Positions 8,837 through 19,083 of a stretch of DNA of 64,000 bases are shown here, piece by piece; within the stretch, counting starts at the first letter, position 1; each line of letters opens with the position of its first letter. Below the pieces are notes generated by a model. The model saw only the letters and a list, made by a program, of their open reading frames with translations, did not search any database and was not told where the DNA came from. The translations under genes were made by a program, and so were the position numbers. Source of the stretch: Phycisphaerales bacterium (GTDB lineage: Bacteria > Planctomycetota > Phycisphaerae > Phycisphaerales > SM1A02); assembly GCA_029246705.1 (NCBI GenBank), contig JAQWMQ010000023.1:1-64000 (forward strand), in the 5' to 3' direction.

Positions 8837-11800
8837 TCAAAGCTCGCCACTGGCCGTGTGTTCGATGGGTTTGATGGTTGCAGCGCCGTCCACGCCCGCA
8901 CGTTCACGAAGTCGCTCGAAGATCACGTAGAAGACCGGGACCAGCGCAAGACTGAGGACGGTCGCCATAATCATGCCGCCCAGAACGACGGTACCGATGG
9001 AGATTCGACTCTGGGCACCCGCGCCCGAAGCGAGGACCAGCGGAACGACACCGAGAATGAAGCTGAAGGCGGTCATGAGGATCGGACGCAGACGCAGCTG
9101 GGCGGCTCCCACCGCAGCCTCCACCGGGTCCTTGCCCTGAACGCGGAGTTCTCGCGCGAATTCCACGATGAGGATCGCGTTCTTCGCAGCAAGCCCGATC
9201 AACATCACCAGCCCGATCTGCCCGTACACATCAAGCGGACGCGACGAGACCATCAGGGCGAGCAGCGCACCGAGAATGGCGAGCGGCACCGTGAGCATGA
9301 TCATGATCGGCAGGACCCAGCTCTCGTACTGGGCGGCAAGCAGGAGGAAGACGACGATCAGGGCCAGACCGAAGATGAACGGCGCGAGGTTCCCTGCCTT
9401 CAACTGCTGGTAGGTGGTTCCGGTCCACTCGTACCCGAATTCGGCGGGAAGATAGTTGTCGCACAACTCTTCCATGGCGCTGACACCCTGGGCGGAGCTG
9501 ACGCCGGCGAAGACGTTGGGATTACCGAGCACCTGGACGGTCTCGTAGAGGTTGTAGTGCGGAATGAAGTCGGGGCCGGTGACCGACCTGACCGACGCCA
9601 GGGTGGATATGGGAACCATGTCCCCATTGGCATTCTGAACGAAGAGTCGCCCGATGTCCTTCGCATCCGATCGCGCCCAACCTTCGGCCTGAGCCTGCAC
9701 CTGGTAGACCTGGTTGTAGAGGTTGAAGTTGTTGATGTAGAGCGAACCAAGCTGGACCTGCAACGTGTCGAAGAGGTTGTTCAGGTTCACCCCGAGCAGC
9801 TTCGCCTTCTGTCGGTCCACGTCCAGCCGAAGCTGGGGGACGTCGATCTGCGAGGGCGTGCTGACCATCATGAGCCGATTGTCCTTGTTGGCTGCTTCGA
9901 TGAGCTTGGCGCAGGCGGCGTAGAACTCCTTGAAGTCGACCGCAGGAAGGTTCTCGAGCTGGAGCGTGAAACCACCCACTGCACTCAATCCCGTGATGGG
10001 AGGCGGGTTGAGGAACTGGATGGTCGCCCGAGGGTCGGACTTGAAGGTCTTGTTGAATTCCATGATCAGGCTGTTGGCGTTGTGTTCCTCTCCACGCACC
10101 GTCCAGCTCTTGAAGATCGGGATCACGAAACCGGTGTAGGTCTGGTTGGTCTGGGTGAGGAAGTTGAACCCGGTCACGGAGATGACGTTTTCAACCCACT
10201 CGTTCTTCTTGATCTCCGTCGCCACGTCGGTGAGCACATCGTTGGTGCGATCGACGGTCGATGCTGGAGGCAGCTGCACGAGCCCGAAGCAGTAGCCCTG
10301 GTCCTCGTTGGGCACGAAGGACTTCGGGTACTTCATGGTGAGGAACCCGGTGATCGCCGCGATCAGGAGGAACCCGATCACCACCAACCAGCGAAGACGG
10401 ATCAGCAGGTGGATGAATCGCCCGTAGAAGTTGATCAGGTGATCGAAGCCCGTGTTGAACCAGCGGAACAGGATGAACCGGTCCTCGGACTTGGTCGGCT
10501 TGAGGAAGATGCCGCAGAGGGCGGGGCTCAGGGTCAGCGAGTTCACCGAGGACAATGCGACGGAGAAGGCGATGGTCAGGGCGAACTGGTTGTACAGCTG
10601 GCCGGTGATGCCGGGCATGAACGCGGTCGGGATGAACACCGCCATCAGCACCAGCGAAGTCGCGATGATGGGGCCCACCACCTCGTGCATGGCGACGGAT
10701 GTCGCCCTCCGAAGGTCCCAGTCGGGGTGCTCCTCGAGCTGACGCTCGACGTTCTCGACGACGACGATCGCATCATCCACCACGAGCCCGACCGCCAGCA
10801 CCAGGCCGAGCAGGGTCAGGGTGTTGATGGAGAATCCGAAGAGCAGCATGAACCCGAAGGCACCGATCAAGGAGACCGGGATTGCAATCACCGGGATCAG
10901 GGTCGTACGCCAGTTCTGGAGGAAGATGAACACGACGAAGACGACCAGGGCGAGCGCTTCGAACAGCGTGACCACCAGGTCCTCGATCGAGAGCCTGACG
11001 AACTCGGTGGTGTCGTAGGTCAGCTGGTACTCGACGTCGTCGGGGAACTTCTCGGACAGCTTGTTGAGAACCGACTGGATGTTCTCCTTGATGTCGAGAG
11101 CATTCGCGCCGGGGAGCTGGTACACGCCGATGTTGGCGCAACCGATCGAGTTGAGTGCGGATGAGTTCTGGTACGAACTCGCACCAAGCTCGACCCGTCC
11201 GATGTCGCCGATGGTCACCAGTCGACCGTCCTCGCCGGTCCGCAGGACGATGTCACTGAACTCCTCAACCGTGGTCAGGCGACCCAGGGTGCTGATCTGG
11301 AGCTGGTAGGCCGGTGACTCCGAAGTCGGAGGAGCACCGATCAGGCCGGCCGCGACCTGCTGGTTCTGTTCCTGGACGGCGTTCTTAACGTCGGAGACGG
11401 TGATCGCCATCGAGGCCATCTTGTCCGGGTCCAACCAGAGACGCATCGCGTATTCGCGAAGGCCGAAGTTCGTGATCGAACCGACACCTGGCACGCGGGC
11501 CAGGGGATCGGTCAGGTAGATGTTCGCGTAGTTGCCCAGGAAGACGTCGTCGTAGGTGCCGTTCGGGGAGACGAGGCTCGCGACCAACACCATGTCGGTG
11601 GAGGTCTTGTTGATGATGATGCCGGCCTGGTTGACGATCGCCGGTATCTGCCCGGTGGCACGGCTGATCCTGTTCTGGACGTCGACCGCACCGATGTCGA
11701 GGCTGTAGCCGACCTCGAAGGTCACCGTGATCAGGCTTGCGCCGTTGTTGGCACTCACCGAATTCATGTAGATCATGCCCTGGATGCCGTTGATCTGCTC

Positions 11801-11998
11801 CTCGAGCAGGGTCGTGACGGAGTCAGCGGTCACTTCCGCGCTGGCACCCGGATAGCTGGAGGCGACCGTGACCGTCGGGGGAACGATCTCGGGGAACTGG
11901 GCGATGGGCAGGATGAAGATCGAAAGTCCACCACAGATGACCATCAGGAGTGCGATGGTTGCGGCGAAGATCGGTCTGTTGATGAAGAAGTCAAGCAC
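8837..11998 (-). CDS. RND efflux pump permease, HAE1 (AcrB/MexB) family
   Basis: A 1053-residue inner-membrane proton-driven drug/solute exporter of full family length. The start MLDFFINRPIFAATIALLMV is the classical N-terminal helix. The proton-relay Asp pair is visible in GLVLAVGLVVDDAIVVVENVE, and the second-half counterpart is in GQIGLVMLIGLAAKNAILIVEFA. Two large periplasmic loops separate the helices, as expected for porter and docking domains. The last 30 residues are polar and cytoplasmic. It is 28 bases downstream of the adaptor gene and forms, with the adaptor and the outer-membrane factor, a complete three-gene efflux system in the order OMF, MFP, RND. Substrates cannot be read from sequence, and no regulator gene (TetR or MarR type) is adjacent. 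Confidence 0.97.
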   Translation of the reverse strand: MLDFFINRPIFAATIALLMVICGGLSIFILPIAQFPEIVPPTVTVASSYPGASAEVTADSVTTLLEEQINGIQGMIYMNSVSANNGASLITVTFEVGYSLDIGAVDVQNRISRATGQIPAIVNQAGIIINKTSTDMVLVASLVSPNGTYDDVFLGNYANIYLTDPLARVPGVGSITNFGLREYAMRLWLDPDKMASMAITVSDVKNAVQEQNQQVAAGLIGAPPTSESPAYQLQISTLGRLTTVEEFSDIVLRTGEDGRLVTIGDIGRVELGASSYQNSSALNSIGCANIGVYQLPGANALDIKENIQSVLNKLSEKFPDDVEYQLTYDTTEFVRLSIEDLVVTLFEALALVVFVVFIFLQNWRTTLIPVIAIPVSLIGAFGFMLLFGFSINTLTLLGLVLAVGLVVDDAIVVVENVERQLEEHPDWDLRRATSVAMHEVVGPIIATSLVLMAVFIPTAFMPGITGQLYNQFALTIAFSVALSSVNSLTLSPALCGIFLKPTKSEDRFILFRWFNTGFDHLINFYGRFIHLLIRLRWLVVIGFLLIAAITGFLTMKYPKSFVPNEDQGYCFGLVQLPPASTVDRTNDVLTDVATEIKKNEWVENVISVTGFNFLTQTNQTYTGFVIPIFKSWTVRGEEHNANSLIMEFNKTFKSDPRATIQFLNPPPITGLSAVGGFTLQLENLPAVDFKEFYAACAKLIEAANKDNRLMMVSTPSQIDVPQLRLDVDRQKAKLLGVNLNNLFDTLQVQLGSLYINNFNLYNQVYQVQAQAEGWARSDAKDIGRLFVQNANGDMVPISTLASVRSVTGPDFIPHYNLYETVQVLGNPNVFAGVSSAQGVSAMEELCDNYLPAEFGYEWTGTTYQQLKAGNLAPFIFGLALIVVFLLLAAQYESWVLPIMIMLTVPLAILGALLALMVSSRPLDVYGQIGLVMLIGLAAKNAILIVEFARELRVQGKDPVEAAVGAAQLRLRPILMTAFSFILGVVPLVLASGAGAQSRISIGTVVLGGMIMATVLSLALVPVFYVIFERLRERAGVDGAATIKPIEHTASGEL

Positions 11999-12026
11999 GC
12001 GTGTCTACTCGCTGTTCAAGAGAGAC

Positions 12027-13298
12027 TCATTGGCTGGTCCCGGGGCTCTTCGAAGAGGAACCACTGCCAGATGAGGTCGATGATTTCGCCTTGGCTGCAG
12101 TGGTGTCGGCAGCTTTCACGGCGCTTTTCGCCTTCTCGTCGTCGGTCTGGTCGGCAGCGCCATCGACCTTGCTCGGGTCGGTGACGATCGTGACCTTGTC
12201 CCCCGCGGCGAGCTGGGTGCTGCCCAGGACGACGATCTTCTGTCCGGAACGAAGTCCCTTGGAGATGAGGGCGTTGCCGCTGCGGATGTTCTCGACCGTG
12301 ACGTCCTGACGGGTGATCTTGCCCTTGTCGCCGATCAACCAGACGAACTGGCCGCCACCCTGCTGTGCACGAAGCGCGACCTCGGGAATGACGATTGCAT
12401 TGTCGATGCGCTCGACCGAGATGTCGACCTCCGAGTACTGGCCGGGAAAGGCCCATGTATCAGGATTGTCGAAACGCACGCGAAGCAGGACGGTCGAGGT
12501 GTTGGGATCGACCTGGTTGTCGAGGAAGTCGACGACACCCTGGAAGACCTTGCCTCCCCCACCCCGGGTACCGTTGACCCGTACCGAGGCCTTGACCTCG
12601 CCCTTGGCCATGAGCTCGTTCAATTGCTCGAGGTTGTTCGAGGGAAGCGAGACCAGGCATCGCATGGGGTCGTACTGGACGATCGAGACCAACTGGGGGG
12701 ATCCGGATGCCTGCACCAGGCTGCCCAACTCGACCTCACGCTGTCCCAGGCGCCCCGTGTAAGGCGCACGAATCGTGGTGTAGCCAAGATTCAGTTCGGC
12801 CCCGACCAGCTCGCCGGCGGCTGCCTCGACCAGCCCCTCGTTCTGTTCGAGACTGGAGACAAAGGTGTCGAACTGCTCGCGGGAGACGGCCCCGGTCTCG
12901 ACCAGGGGTCGGTTTCGTTCGACGTTGTGTGCCGAGAGATTGCGAGCGGCGATCGCCTGTTCGAGGTTGCCGCGGGCCTGGAGCAGCGAGGCTTCGAAGG
13001 GCCCGGGGTCGATCTGGAAGAGCCGGTCGCCCTTCTTGACGATCGCTCCATCCTTGAAGTCCACGGCTTCGATGTACCCGGTGACCCGAGCTTCGAGCTG
13101 CACGTCGCGGATGGCGTAGGTGGTTCCGGGCTGGGAGATCTTCATCTCGTAGGGGGTCGGCTTCAGGGTCTCGGCCGTGACGGTGGTGTCACGAGTCTCC
13201 ATCATCTTCACCTGCTCCTGCGGGGAGGCGGATGAACCACCACAGGACACAAGGAATGCGGACATCACCAACGAGCTTGGAAGAATGAATCTTCTCAT
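12027..13298 (-). CDS. RND efflux periplasmic adaptor (membrane fusion protein)
   Basis: A 423-residue adaptor joining the RND pump to the outer-membrane channel. The signal peptide ends in a lipobox (SAFLVSCGG), so it is likely lipid-anchored. The sequence contains the split lipoyl domain (VTGYIEAVDFKDGAIVKKGDRLFQIDPGPFEA), a helical hairpin (residues about 100-165), the returning lipoyl half with GYTTIRAPYTGRLGQREVELGSLV, and a C-terminal beta domain. The tail is Ser/Lys/Thr-rich and low in complexity. Its start overlaps the stop of the outer-membrane factor gene by four bases (ATGA), showing translational coupling. It is typical of MexA/AcrA-type proteins. Confidence 0.96.
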   Translation of the reverse strand: MRRFILPSSLVMSAFLVSCGGSSASPQEQVKMMETRDTTVTAETLKPTPYEMKISQPGTTYAIRDVQLEARVTGYIEAVDFKDGAIVKKGDRLFQIDPGPFEASLLQARGNLEQAIAARNLSAHNVERNRPLVETGAVSREQFDTFVSSLEQNEGLVEAAAGELVGAELNLGYTTIRAPYTGRLGQREVELGSLVQASGSPQLVSIVQYDPMRCLVSLPSNNLEQLNELMAKGEVKASVRVNGTRGGGGKVFQGVVDFLDNQVDPNTSTVLLRVRFDNPDTWAFPGQYSEVDISVERIDNAIVIPEVALRAQQGGGQFVWLIGDKGKITRQDVTVENIRSGNALISKGLRSGQKIVVLGSTQLAAGDKVTIVTDPSKVDGAADQTDDEKAKSAVKAADTTAAKAKSSTSSGSGSSSKSPGTSQ

Positions 13299-14806
13299 CG
13301 AGCATCTCCACCGTCGCTGATGGCGACGGATTTTTCATCGGGTTCGTTCACCGGCATCGGCCCGTCATTTCCGGGGAGCACCGGCGTCCAGTCGCCGCCC
13401 ATCGCCTTGTAGAGGGTCACCACTGACTGGGCGACCTGACCTTCGAGGTCAAGGAGCGAATACTCGGCATCGAGGTACTGGAGTTCGACCTGGACCAGGG
13501 AGACCAGGTCGATGGTTCCCGCGTCGTAGGACTGCAGGGTCAGGATCAGGGACTGGAGCGTGTCGTCACGCGAGGACGCGGTGTCGCGCCTGGACATCTC
13601 GGAACTCGCGAATCCCACGAGGGCATTCTCGACTTCCTGGAAGGCGCCGAGAATGGTGGACTGATACGAGATCAGTGCTTCGTCGGTGATGGCCTGCTGC
13701 TGGCGGATCTGGTTTCCGACCTGTCCCCAGTTGAGAAGACTCCAGCTCATCGAAGGACCGATCGACCAGGTTCGATTGCTCCAGCTAAGCAGCGAGGACT
13801 CCCCCACCGACTGGTAGCCGATGCCACCGGTCAGGGTGAACTGCGGAAGCAGCAGTGCTTCGGTGGCGCCGATCATCGAGACCTCGGACGCCAGGCGCCT
13901 CTCGGCGGAACGAATGTCCGGACGCTGGCGGATGACCTCTGCCGGCATGGCCACGGCGATATCCATGGAGGGAACGGGAATGTCCCCGTCCTTGTGGATC
14001 AGGTCCTCGAGGGAACCGGGCGTCTCGCCAAGCAGGATCGAAAGCTGGTTCAGGGACTGAGTGGCCACCGCCTCGGTCGGGGGCAGCTGTGATTCGAAGG
14101 TGGAAAGCTGAGCCCGAGCGGAGAGGACTTCGGAAAGCGGGATCGTCCCGGCCGCATATTCCTGCTCGGCGATCTCGACGGCGATCCTGGCTGCCGCGAT
14201 GGCGAGCTCGTTCAAGCCGGCACGAGCGCGATACGTCCTGTAGTTGATGTAGCTCGAGGCGACCTCGGCTCGAACCGTGACGAGCATGTCCCGCCAGTTC
14301 TCCAAGGCAGCAGCCAGTGACATCTCCTGGGCCTGCGTCATGCGACGCACCCGGCCCCAGAGGTCGATCTCCCAGCTGAGCTGGAGACCCAGGTCGAAGC
14401 TTTCACCCGTGGAACTGAAGACTCCGGGAACCGGTGTGACATTGCTGTCCGCTCGGTACCAGATGGCCTCACCGGTTCCATCCACCATGGGAAAGAGGTT
14501 CGCCGCGGCTATGCCGTAGGCAGCGCGAGAAGCATCGATTCGAGCGACCATCGTCCTGAGGTCGAGGTTGTTGCGGCTGGTGCGGTCGATCAGTTCGATG
14601 AGAACGGGATCATCGAAGGTCTCCCACCATCGGCCGGGACCATCCTCGCTTATCTCCATGTCACCGATCAGCTTGGCGTGCCAGGCATCGGGTTTGGCCA
14701 TGTCGGGCTGTTGGAAGTCAGGCCCGATCATGCAGCCACCGAGGCCGGCCAGGACGCCAGCGGTGGCAAGAACGGAGCATCTCATGATCAACCGGGGGAA
14801 GTGCAT
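13295..14806 (-). CDS. Outer-membrane efflux channel, NodT/TolC-type lipoprotein
   Basis: A 503-residue outer-membrane factor for the RND system. The N-terminus has a lipoprotein signal with lipobox LGGC followed by MIGPDFQQPDM; the G-P-D/N-[FY]-x-x-P motif after the Cys is characteristic of the NodT/OprM group. Two repeated OEP domains follow, with long heptad-like helices (NLDLRTMVARIDASRAAYGIAAANLFP, and near the end RDDTLQSLILTLQSYDAGTIDLVSLVQVE). A start at 14785 (MRCSVLAT) is possible. It is the first gene of the efflux operon and is divergent from the nucleosidase gene across 74 bases, where the operon promoter must lie. Confidence 0.95.
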   Translation of the reverse strand: MHFPRLIMRCSVLATAGVLAGLGGCMIGPDFQQPDMAKPDAWHAKLIGDMEISEDGPGRWWETFDDPVLIELIDRTSRNNLDLRTMVARIDASRAAYGIAAANLFPMVDGTGEAIWYRADSNVTPVPGVFSSTGESFDLGLQLSWEIDLWGRVRRMTQAQEMSLAAALENWRDMLVTVRAEVASSYINYRTYRARAGLNELAIAAARIAVEIAEQEYAAGTIPLSEVLSARAQLSTFESQLPPTEAVATQSLNQLSILLGETPGSLEDLIHKDGDIPVPSMDIAVAMPAEVIRQRPDIRSAERRLASEVSMIGATEALLLPQFTLTGGIGYQSVGESSLLSWSNRTWSIGPSMSWSLLNWGQVGNQIRQQQAITDEALISYQSTILGAFQEVENALVGFASSEMSRRDTASSRDDTLQSLILTLQSYDAGTIDLVSLVQVELQYLDAEYSLLDLEGQVAQSVVTLYKAMGGDWTPVLPGNDGPMPVNEPDEKSVAISDGGDAR

Positions 14807-14880
14807 GGCGGAGAGTCTAATGGAGTATCGCCACCACTGTCAGCTTGCGAGGGGAGCGATCGGTAAGCTGAGCTATATAT

Positions 14881-15639
14881 ATGACTGATGAAAACTCATT
14901 GATGATCAGAAAGATAGCCCTCAGCTTCGCCATGCACGCCGAAGCCGATCCGATTGCGGGGCGACTGGGCTTGAGTGAACCTCGGATCCTGCGTGAAGGG
15001 CTACCAGCTCGAATTCGAACCGGAAGATGCGGCCATATCGACATCATGCTGTGCGCACAGGGCATCGACCCCGTGCACGGCGTCGATCGCATCGGAACCG
15101 AAAGTGCGGCCCTGACCGCCTGGGTGCTCGCGGAGGAACACGAACCAGACCTGCTGATCAATGCGGGCACCTGCGGGGGGTTCGAATGCCGCGGAGGCGC
15201 CGTGGGCAAGACCTACCTCGCGGGCGGGCATTTTCTCTATCACGACCACCTCATCCCGATACCCGGGTTCAAGGAACTGGGTGAAGGCCGGATTCCCGTC
15301 ACCCCGTACGGGGCGATCGAGGAACTCCTGGCCATTGAATCGGGCCCGGTTTCCAGTGGCGTATCGCTCACCACCAACGACCACGAACGAGCTTTTTTCG
15401 AACGAGAAGAGGTCGTCGCCAAGGACATGGAAGCCACCGCGATCGCCTCGGTGGCGCGGGATCTCGCCCTGCCATTCATGGCCCTCAAGACGGTCACGGA
15501 CCTGGTTGATCACCCCGAACCCTCCCAGGATGCCTTCCAGCGGAACCTTGCGAGTTCCACGGAACAATTGACCGATCACCTCGAAAGGCTGCTGCGGTTC
15601 CTGGCGGAGGGAAGGACCCTTGGCGAGCTGAGCCGGTGA
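14881..15639 (+). CDS. Nucleosidase, MTA/SAH (PNP/UDP phosphorylase) family
   Basis: A 252-residue purine-nucleosidase-like enzyme. Recognisable motifs are LINAGTCGGF (phosphate/ribose site region), VVAKDMEATAIASVA (the M-E pair binding ribose hydroxyls in MTA/SAH nucleosidases) and LKTVTDLVDHPEPSQDAF (the Asp acting on the purine). The likely reaction removes adenine from methylthioadenosine or S-adenosylhomocysteine for methionine salvage and methyl-cycle upkeep. An alternative start is the ATG at 14902 (MIRKIALSFA), which fits the usual N-terminus better; neither has a strong ribosome site. It stands alone, 34 bases before cstA on the same strand. Confidence 0.88.
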   Translation: MTDENSLMIRKIALSFAMHAEADPIAGRLGLSEPRILREGLPARIRTGRCGHIDIMLCAQGIDPVHGVDRIGTESAALTAWVLAEEHEPDLLINAGTCGGFECRGGAVGKTYLAGGHFLYHDHLIPIPGFKELGEGRIPVTPYGAIEELLAIESGPVSSGVSLTTNDHERAFFEREEVVAKDMEATAIASVARDLALPFMALKTVTDLVDHPEPSQDAFQRNLASSTEQLTDHLERLLRFLAEGRTLGELSR

Positions 15640-15673
15640 GCCACCGGGAACCGACCGTGATTCGGAGCGTTCG

Positions 15674-17533
15674 ATGTTCGTCCTGCTGATTGCCGTTCTT
15701 GCCGGAATCCTGTTCATGGTCGCCTACGGCACCTACGGACGCTGGCTTGGCCGCAGGATCTTCGAGTTGTCGTCGGGCCGGACCTGCCCCGCCGAACGCT
15801 GGGAGGACGACGAGGACTACGTCCCGACCAGTCGAAGCGTGGTGTTCGGCCATCACTTCACCTCGATCGCGGGCGTGGGACCGATCGTCGGACCGGCGAT
15901 CGCGGTCTTCTGGGGCTGGCTGCCGGCACTGCTGTGGGTGGTCTTCGGATCGATACTCATCGGTGCGGTCCACGACTTCGGCAGCCTGGTGATCAGCCTG
16001 CGAAGCAACGGGCAGACCATCGGCGACATCGCCGGCCGCATGATCACCCGCAGGGTCCGGATCCTCTTCCTCTTGATCCTCTTCCTTGCGTTGATCATCG
16101 TGCTGGCGATCTTCGGACTGGTCATCGCCGCGGTGTTCAAGATGTTCCCGCAGGCGATCTTCCCCTGCCTGATCCAGATCCCGATCGCGGTGGTGATCGG
16201 GATCGCCCTGAAGAAGAAGGCCACGGGACTGCTGCTGCCGTCACTGCTGGCCCTGACGGTGATGTACCTCAGCGTGATCTACGGCGACGTCGGCATCCTC
16301 GGCAGCTTCAATGCATGGGCATCGAGCTGGCCGACGATCACCTGGGCCGCGGTGCTCCTGGGCTACTGCTACATCGCCTCGGTGCTTCCGGTGTGGGTAC
16401 TGCTCCAGCCGAGGGACTACATCAATGCACTCCAGCTGGTGTCGGGGCTCGGACTGGTGGTGATCGGGATCGTCGCCGCCGCCTTCCTCGGAGGCCCCGC
16501 CGTCGAAGTCGACGGGGTCATGACCCGGCTCCCACTGCAGATGCAGGCTCCACCGATCAACTACGACGCGGGCAGCAATGGTGCGCCCCCGCTGCTTCCC
16601 TTCCTCTTCATCACGATCGCCTGCGGCGCGGTCAGCGGCTTCCATTGCCTGGTTGCCAGCGGCACCTCGAGCAAGCAGCTCAAGCACGAACCCGACGCAC
16701 TCCCCATCGGTTACGGCTCGATGGTCCTCGAAGGCTTCCTCGCGACCCTGGTCATCCTGGCGTGCTGCGCGGGGATCACCCTGACCGGGGAGAGCTGGGG
16801 CAGCATCTACAACGAATGGAACGCGGCAAACGGACTCGGTCCGAAGATCGGTGCCTTCGTGAACGGAGCGGGCAACTTCGTCGCGTCGATGGGCATTCCC
16901 GGCTCGATCGGCATCGCGCTGATGGGCGTCCTGGTCGCCTCCTTCGCGGCCACCACGCTCGACACCTCCTGCCGCCTGCAACGCTACGTGATCCAGGAAC
17001 TCGCCGCGGCACTGGGCGGCAGGCGACGGGATGGAACGCCGGGCCTGCTTCCCTTGCGTGTGTTCACCTGGAAGCATCCGGCAAGCATGCTGGCGGTGTT
17101 CCTCGGCCTCGGCCTTGCCGCCCTCCCGGTGAGCGGCACGTTCGAGGACTGGACCTGGTCGACCGCGGGCAAGGGCGGACTGATCCTCTGGCCGATGTTC
17201 GGTGCCACCAACCAGCTCCTGGCCGGCCTCGCCTTCCTGGTGGTGACCTTCTACCTCTGGCGTCGAAGCAAGCCGATCTTCTTCCTCACCCTGCCGCTGG
17301 CGTTCATGCTGCTGGTGCCCGCCTGGGCGATGATCGACGATGCCTTCATCGGCTCACGCGGGACGACCTTCCTGGGAGAGGGCAACTGGACGCTCCTGGG
17401 CTTCGCGATCGCAACCATGCTGCTGGAGGCCTGGATGATCATCGAGGCCGTCCTGCTCTTCCCGCAGGTCCGGGGGTTGCTCGAAGAGGCGCCCGCACCA
17501 CCCCATGGGCACGAGGAAGCGTCCAGCCGCTGA
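15674..17533 (+). CDS. cstA: Carbon starvation protein A (CstA family peptide/pyruvate transporter)
   Basis: A 619-residue polytopic inner-membrane protein. The N-terminal motif (SRSVVFGHHFTSIAGVGPIVGPAIAVFWGW) and the HDFGSLVISLRSNGQTIGDIAG stretch are CstA hallmarks, as are GFHCLVASGTSSKQL and ASFAATTLDTSCRLQRYVIQELA further on. Members import peptides or pyruvate in carbon-limited cells. About 15 hydrophobic helices are present. A downstream DUF466/YbdD-type small gene, common after cstA elsewhere, is not found; a different 47-residue reading frame follows instead. Regulation is not visible. Confidence 0.96.
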   Translation: MFVLLIAVLAGILFMVAYGTYGRWLGRRIFELSSGRTCPAERWEDDEDYVPTSRSVVFGHHFTSIAGVGPIVGPAIAVFWGWLPALLWVVFGSILIGAVHDFGSLVISLRSNGQTIGDIAGRMITRRVRILFLLILFLALIIVLAIFGLVIAAVFKMFPQAIFPCLIQIPIAVVIGIALKKKATGLLLPSLLALTVMYLSVIYGDVGILGSFNAWASSWPTITWAAVLLGYCYIASVLPVWVLLQPRDYINALQLVSGLGLVVIGIVAAAFLGGPAVEVDGVMTRLPLQMQAPPINYDAGSNGAPPLLPFLFITIACGAVSGFHCLVASGTSSKQLKHEPDALPIGYGSMVLEGFLATLVILACCAGITLTGESWGSIYNEWNAANGLGPKIGAFVNGAGNFVASMGIPGSIGIALMGVLVASFAATTLDTSCRLQRYVIQELAAALGGRRRDGTPGLLPLRVFTWKHPASMLAVFLGLGLAALPVSGTFEDWTWSTAGKGGLILWPMFGATNQLLAGLAFLVVTFYLWRRSKPIFFLTLPLAFMLLVPAWAMIDDAFIGSRGTTFLGEGNWTLLGFAIATMLLEAWMIIEAVLLFPQVRGLLEEAPAPPHGHEEASSR

Positions 17534-17719
17534 GCCCCGGAAGCCTCCACCACCAGATTGAAGATGCCGCCGGAGCATCCCTGAGGGCTGTTCAGCGGCA
17601 TTTTGGGACAAAAATCGAGCTCTAATCGTGCGAGATCCTGTCCGATTCCGCGGATACCTCCATAGGGATCCTTGATGAGAGGATTCTCAGCCCCGGAAGC
17701 CAGTGACGAGGAGAACACG

Positions 17720-17863
17720 ATGACCACCACGAACGACAACCCCACCCTGAGCATCAAGGCAATGAGCGTTGCAACCTGGATGCTGAACCGTCTGGACCTG
17801 CGCCTGCTCACCCTGATCGGTGCCGTCAGCTGCGCCGCCGGAACGATCGGGCTCCACTGCTGA
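17720..17863 (+). CDS. Small protein of 47 residues with one hydrophobic segment
   Basis: A short reading frame starting MTTTNDNPTL. It is preceded by GAGGAG six bases before the ATG, one of the best ribosome sites in this region. The C-terminal half is hydrophobic (LLTLIGAVSCAAGTIGL), enough for one membrane pass, and it ends in His-Cys. I do not recognise it. It lies 186 bases after cstA and 80 bases from the convergent ABC ATPase stop. A weak hairpin (arms 17564-17570 and 17595-17601, then four T) lies between it and cstA. It could be a cstA-linked accessory peptide or an unrelated small membrane protein. Confidence 0.5.
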   Translation: MTTTNDNPTLSIKAMSVATWMLNRLDLRLLTLIGAVSCAAGTIGLHC

Positions 17864-17943
17864 AGCACGCGAGCATGAACAAGTTCACGAACGCCGAACA
17901 CGAGACGCACGGAGGAAGGGCGTCCGGTTCGGCGCTTGTCATC

Positions 17944-19077
<1,134 letters not shown>

Positions 19078-19083
19078 GATCGG

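Noticed and set aside
8858-11164. Long plus-strand frame opposite the RND pump gene
   Set aside because: Composition is dominated by Asp, Glu, His, Gln and Arg with no domain; the minus strand encodes a complete RND permease.
15934-17625. 563-codon frame overlapping cstA on the same strand
   Set aside because: Arg/Pro/His-rich out-of-frame reading of cstA without ribosome site or motif.
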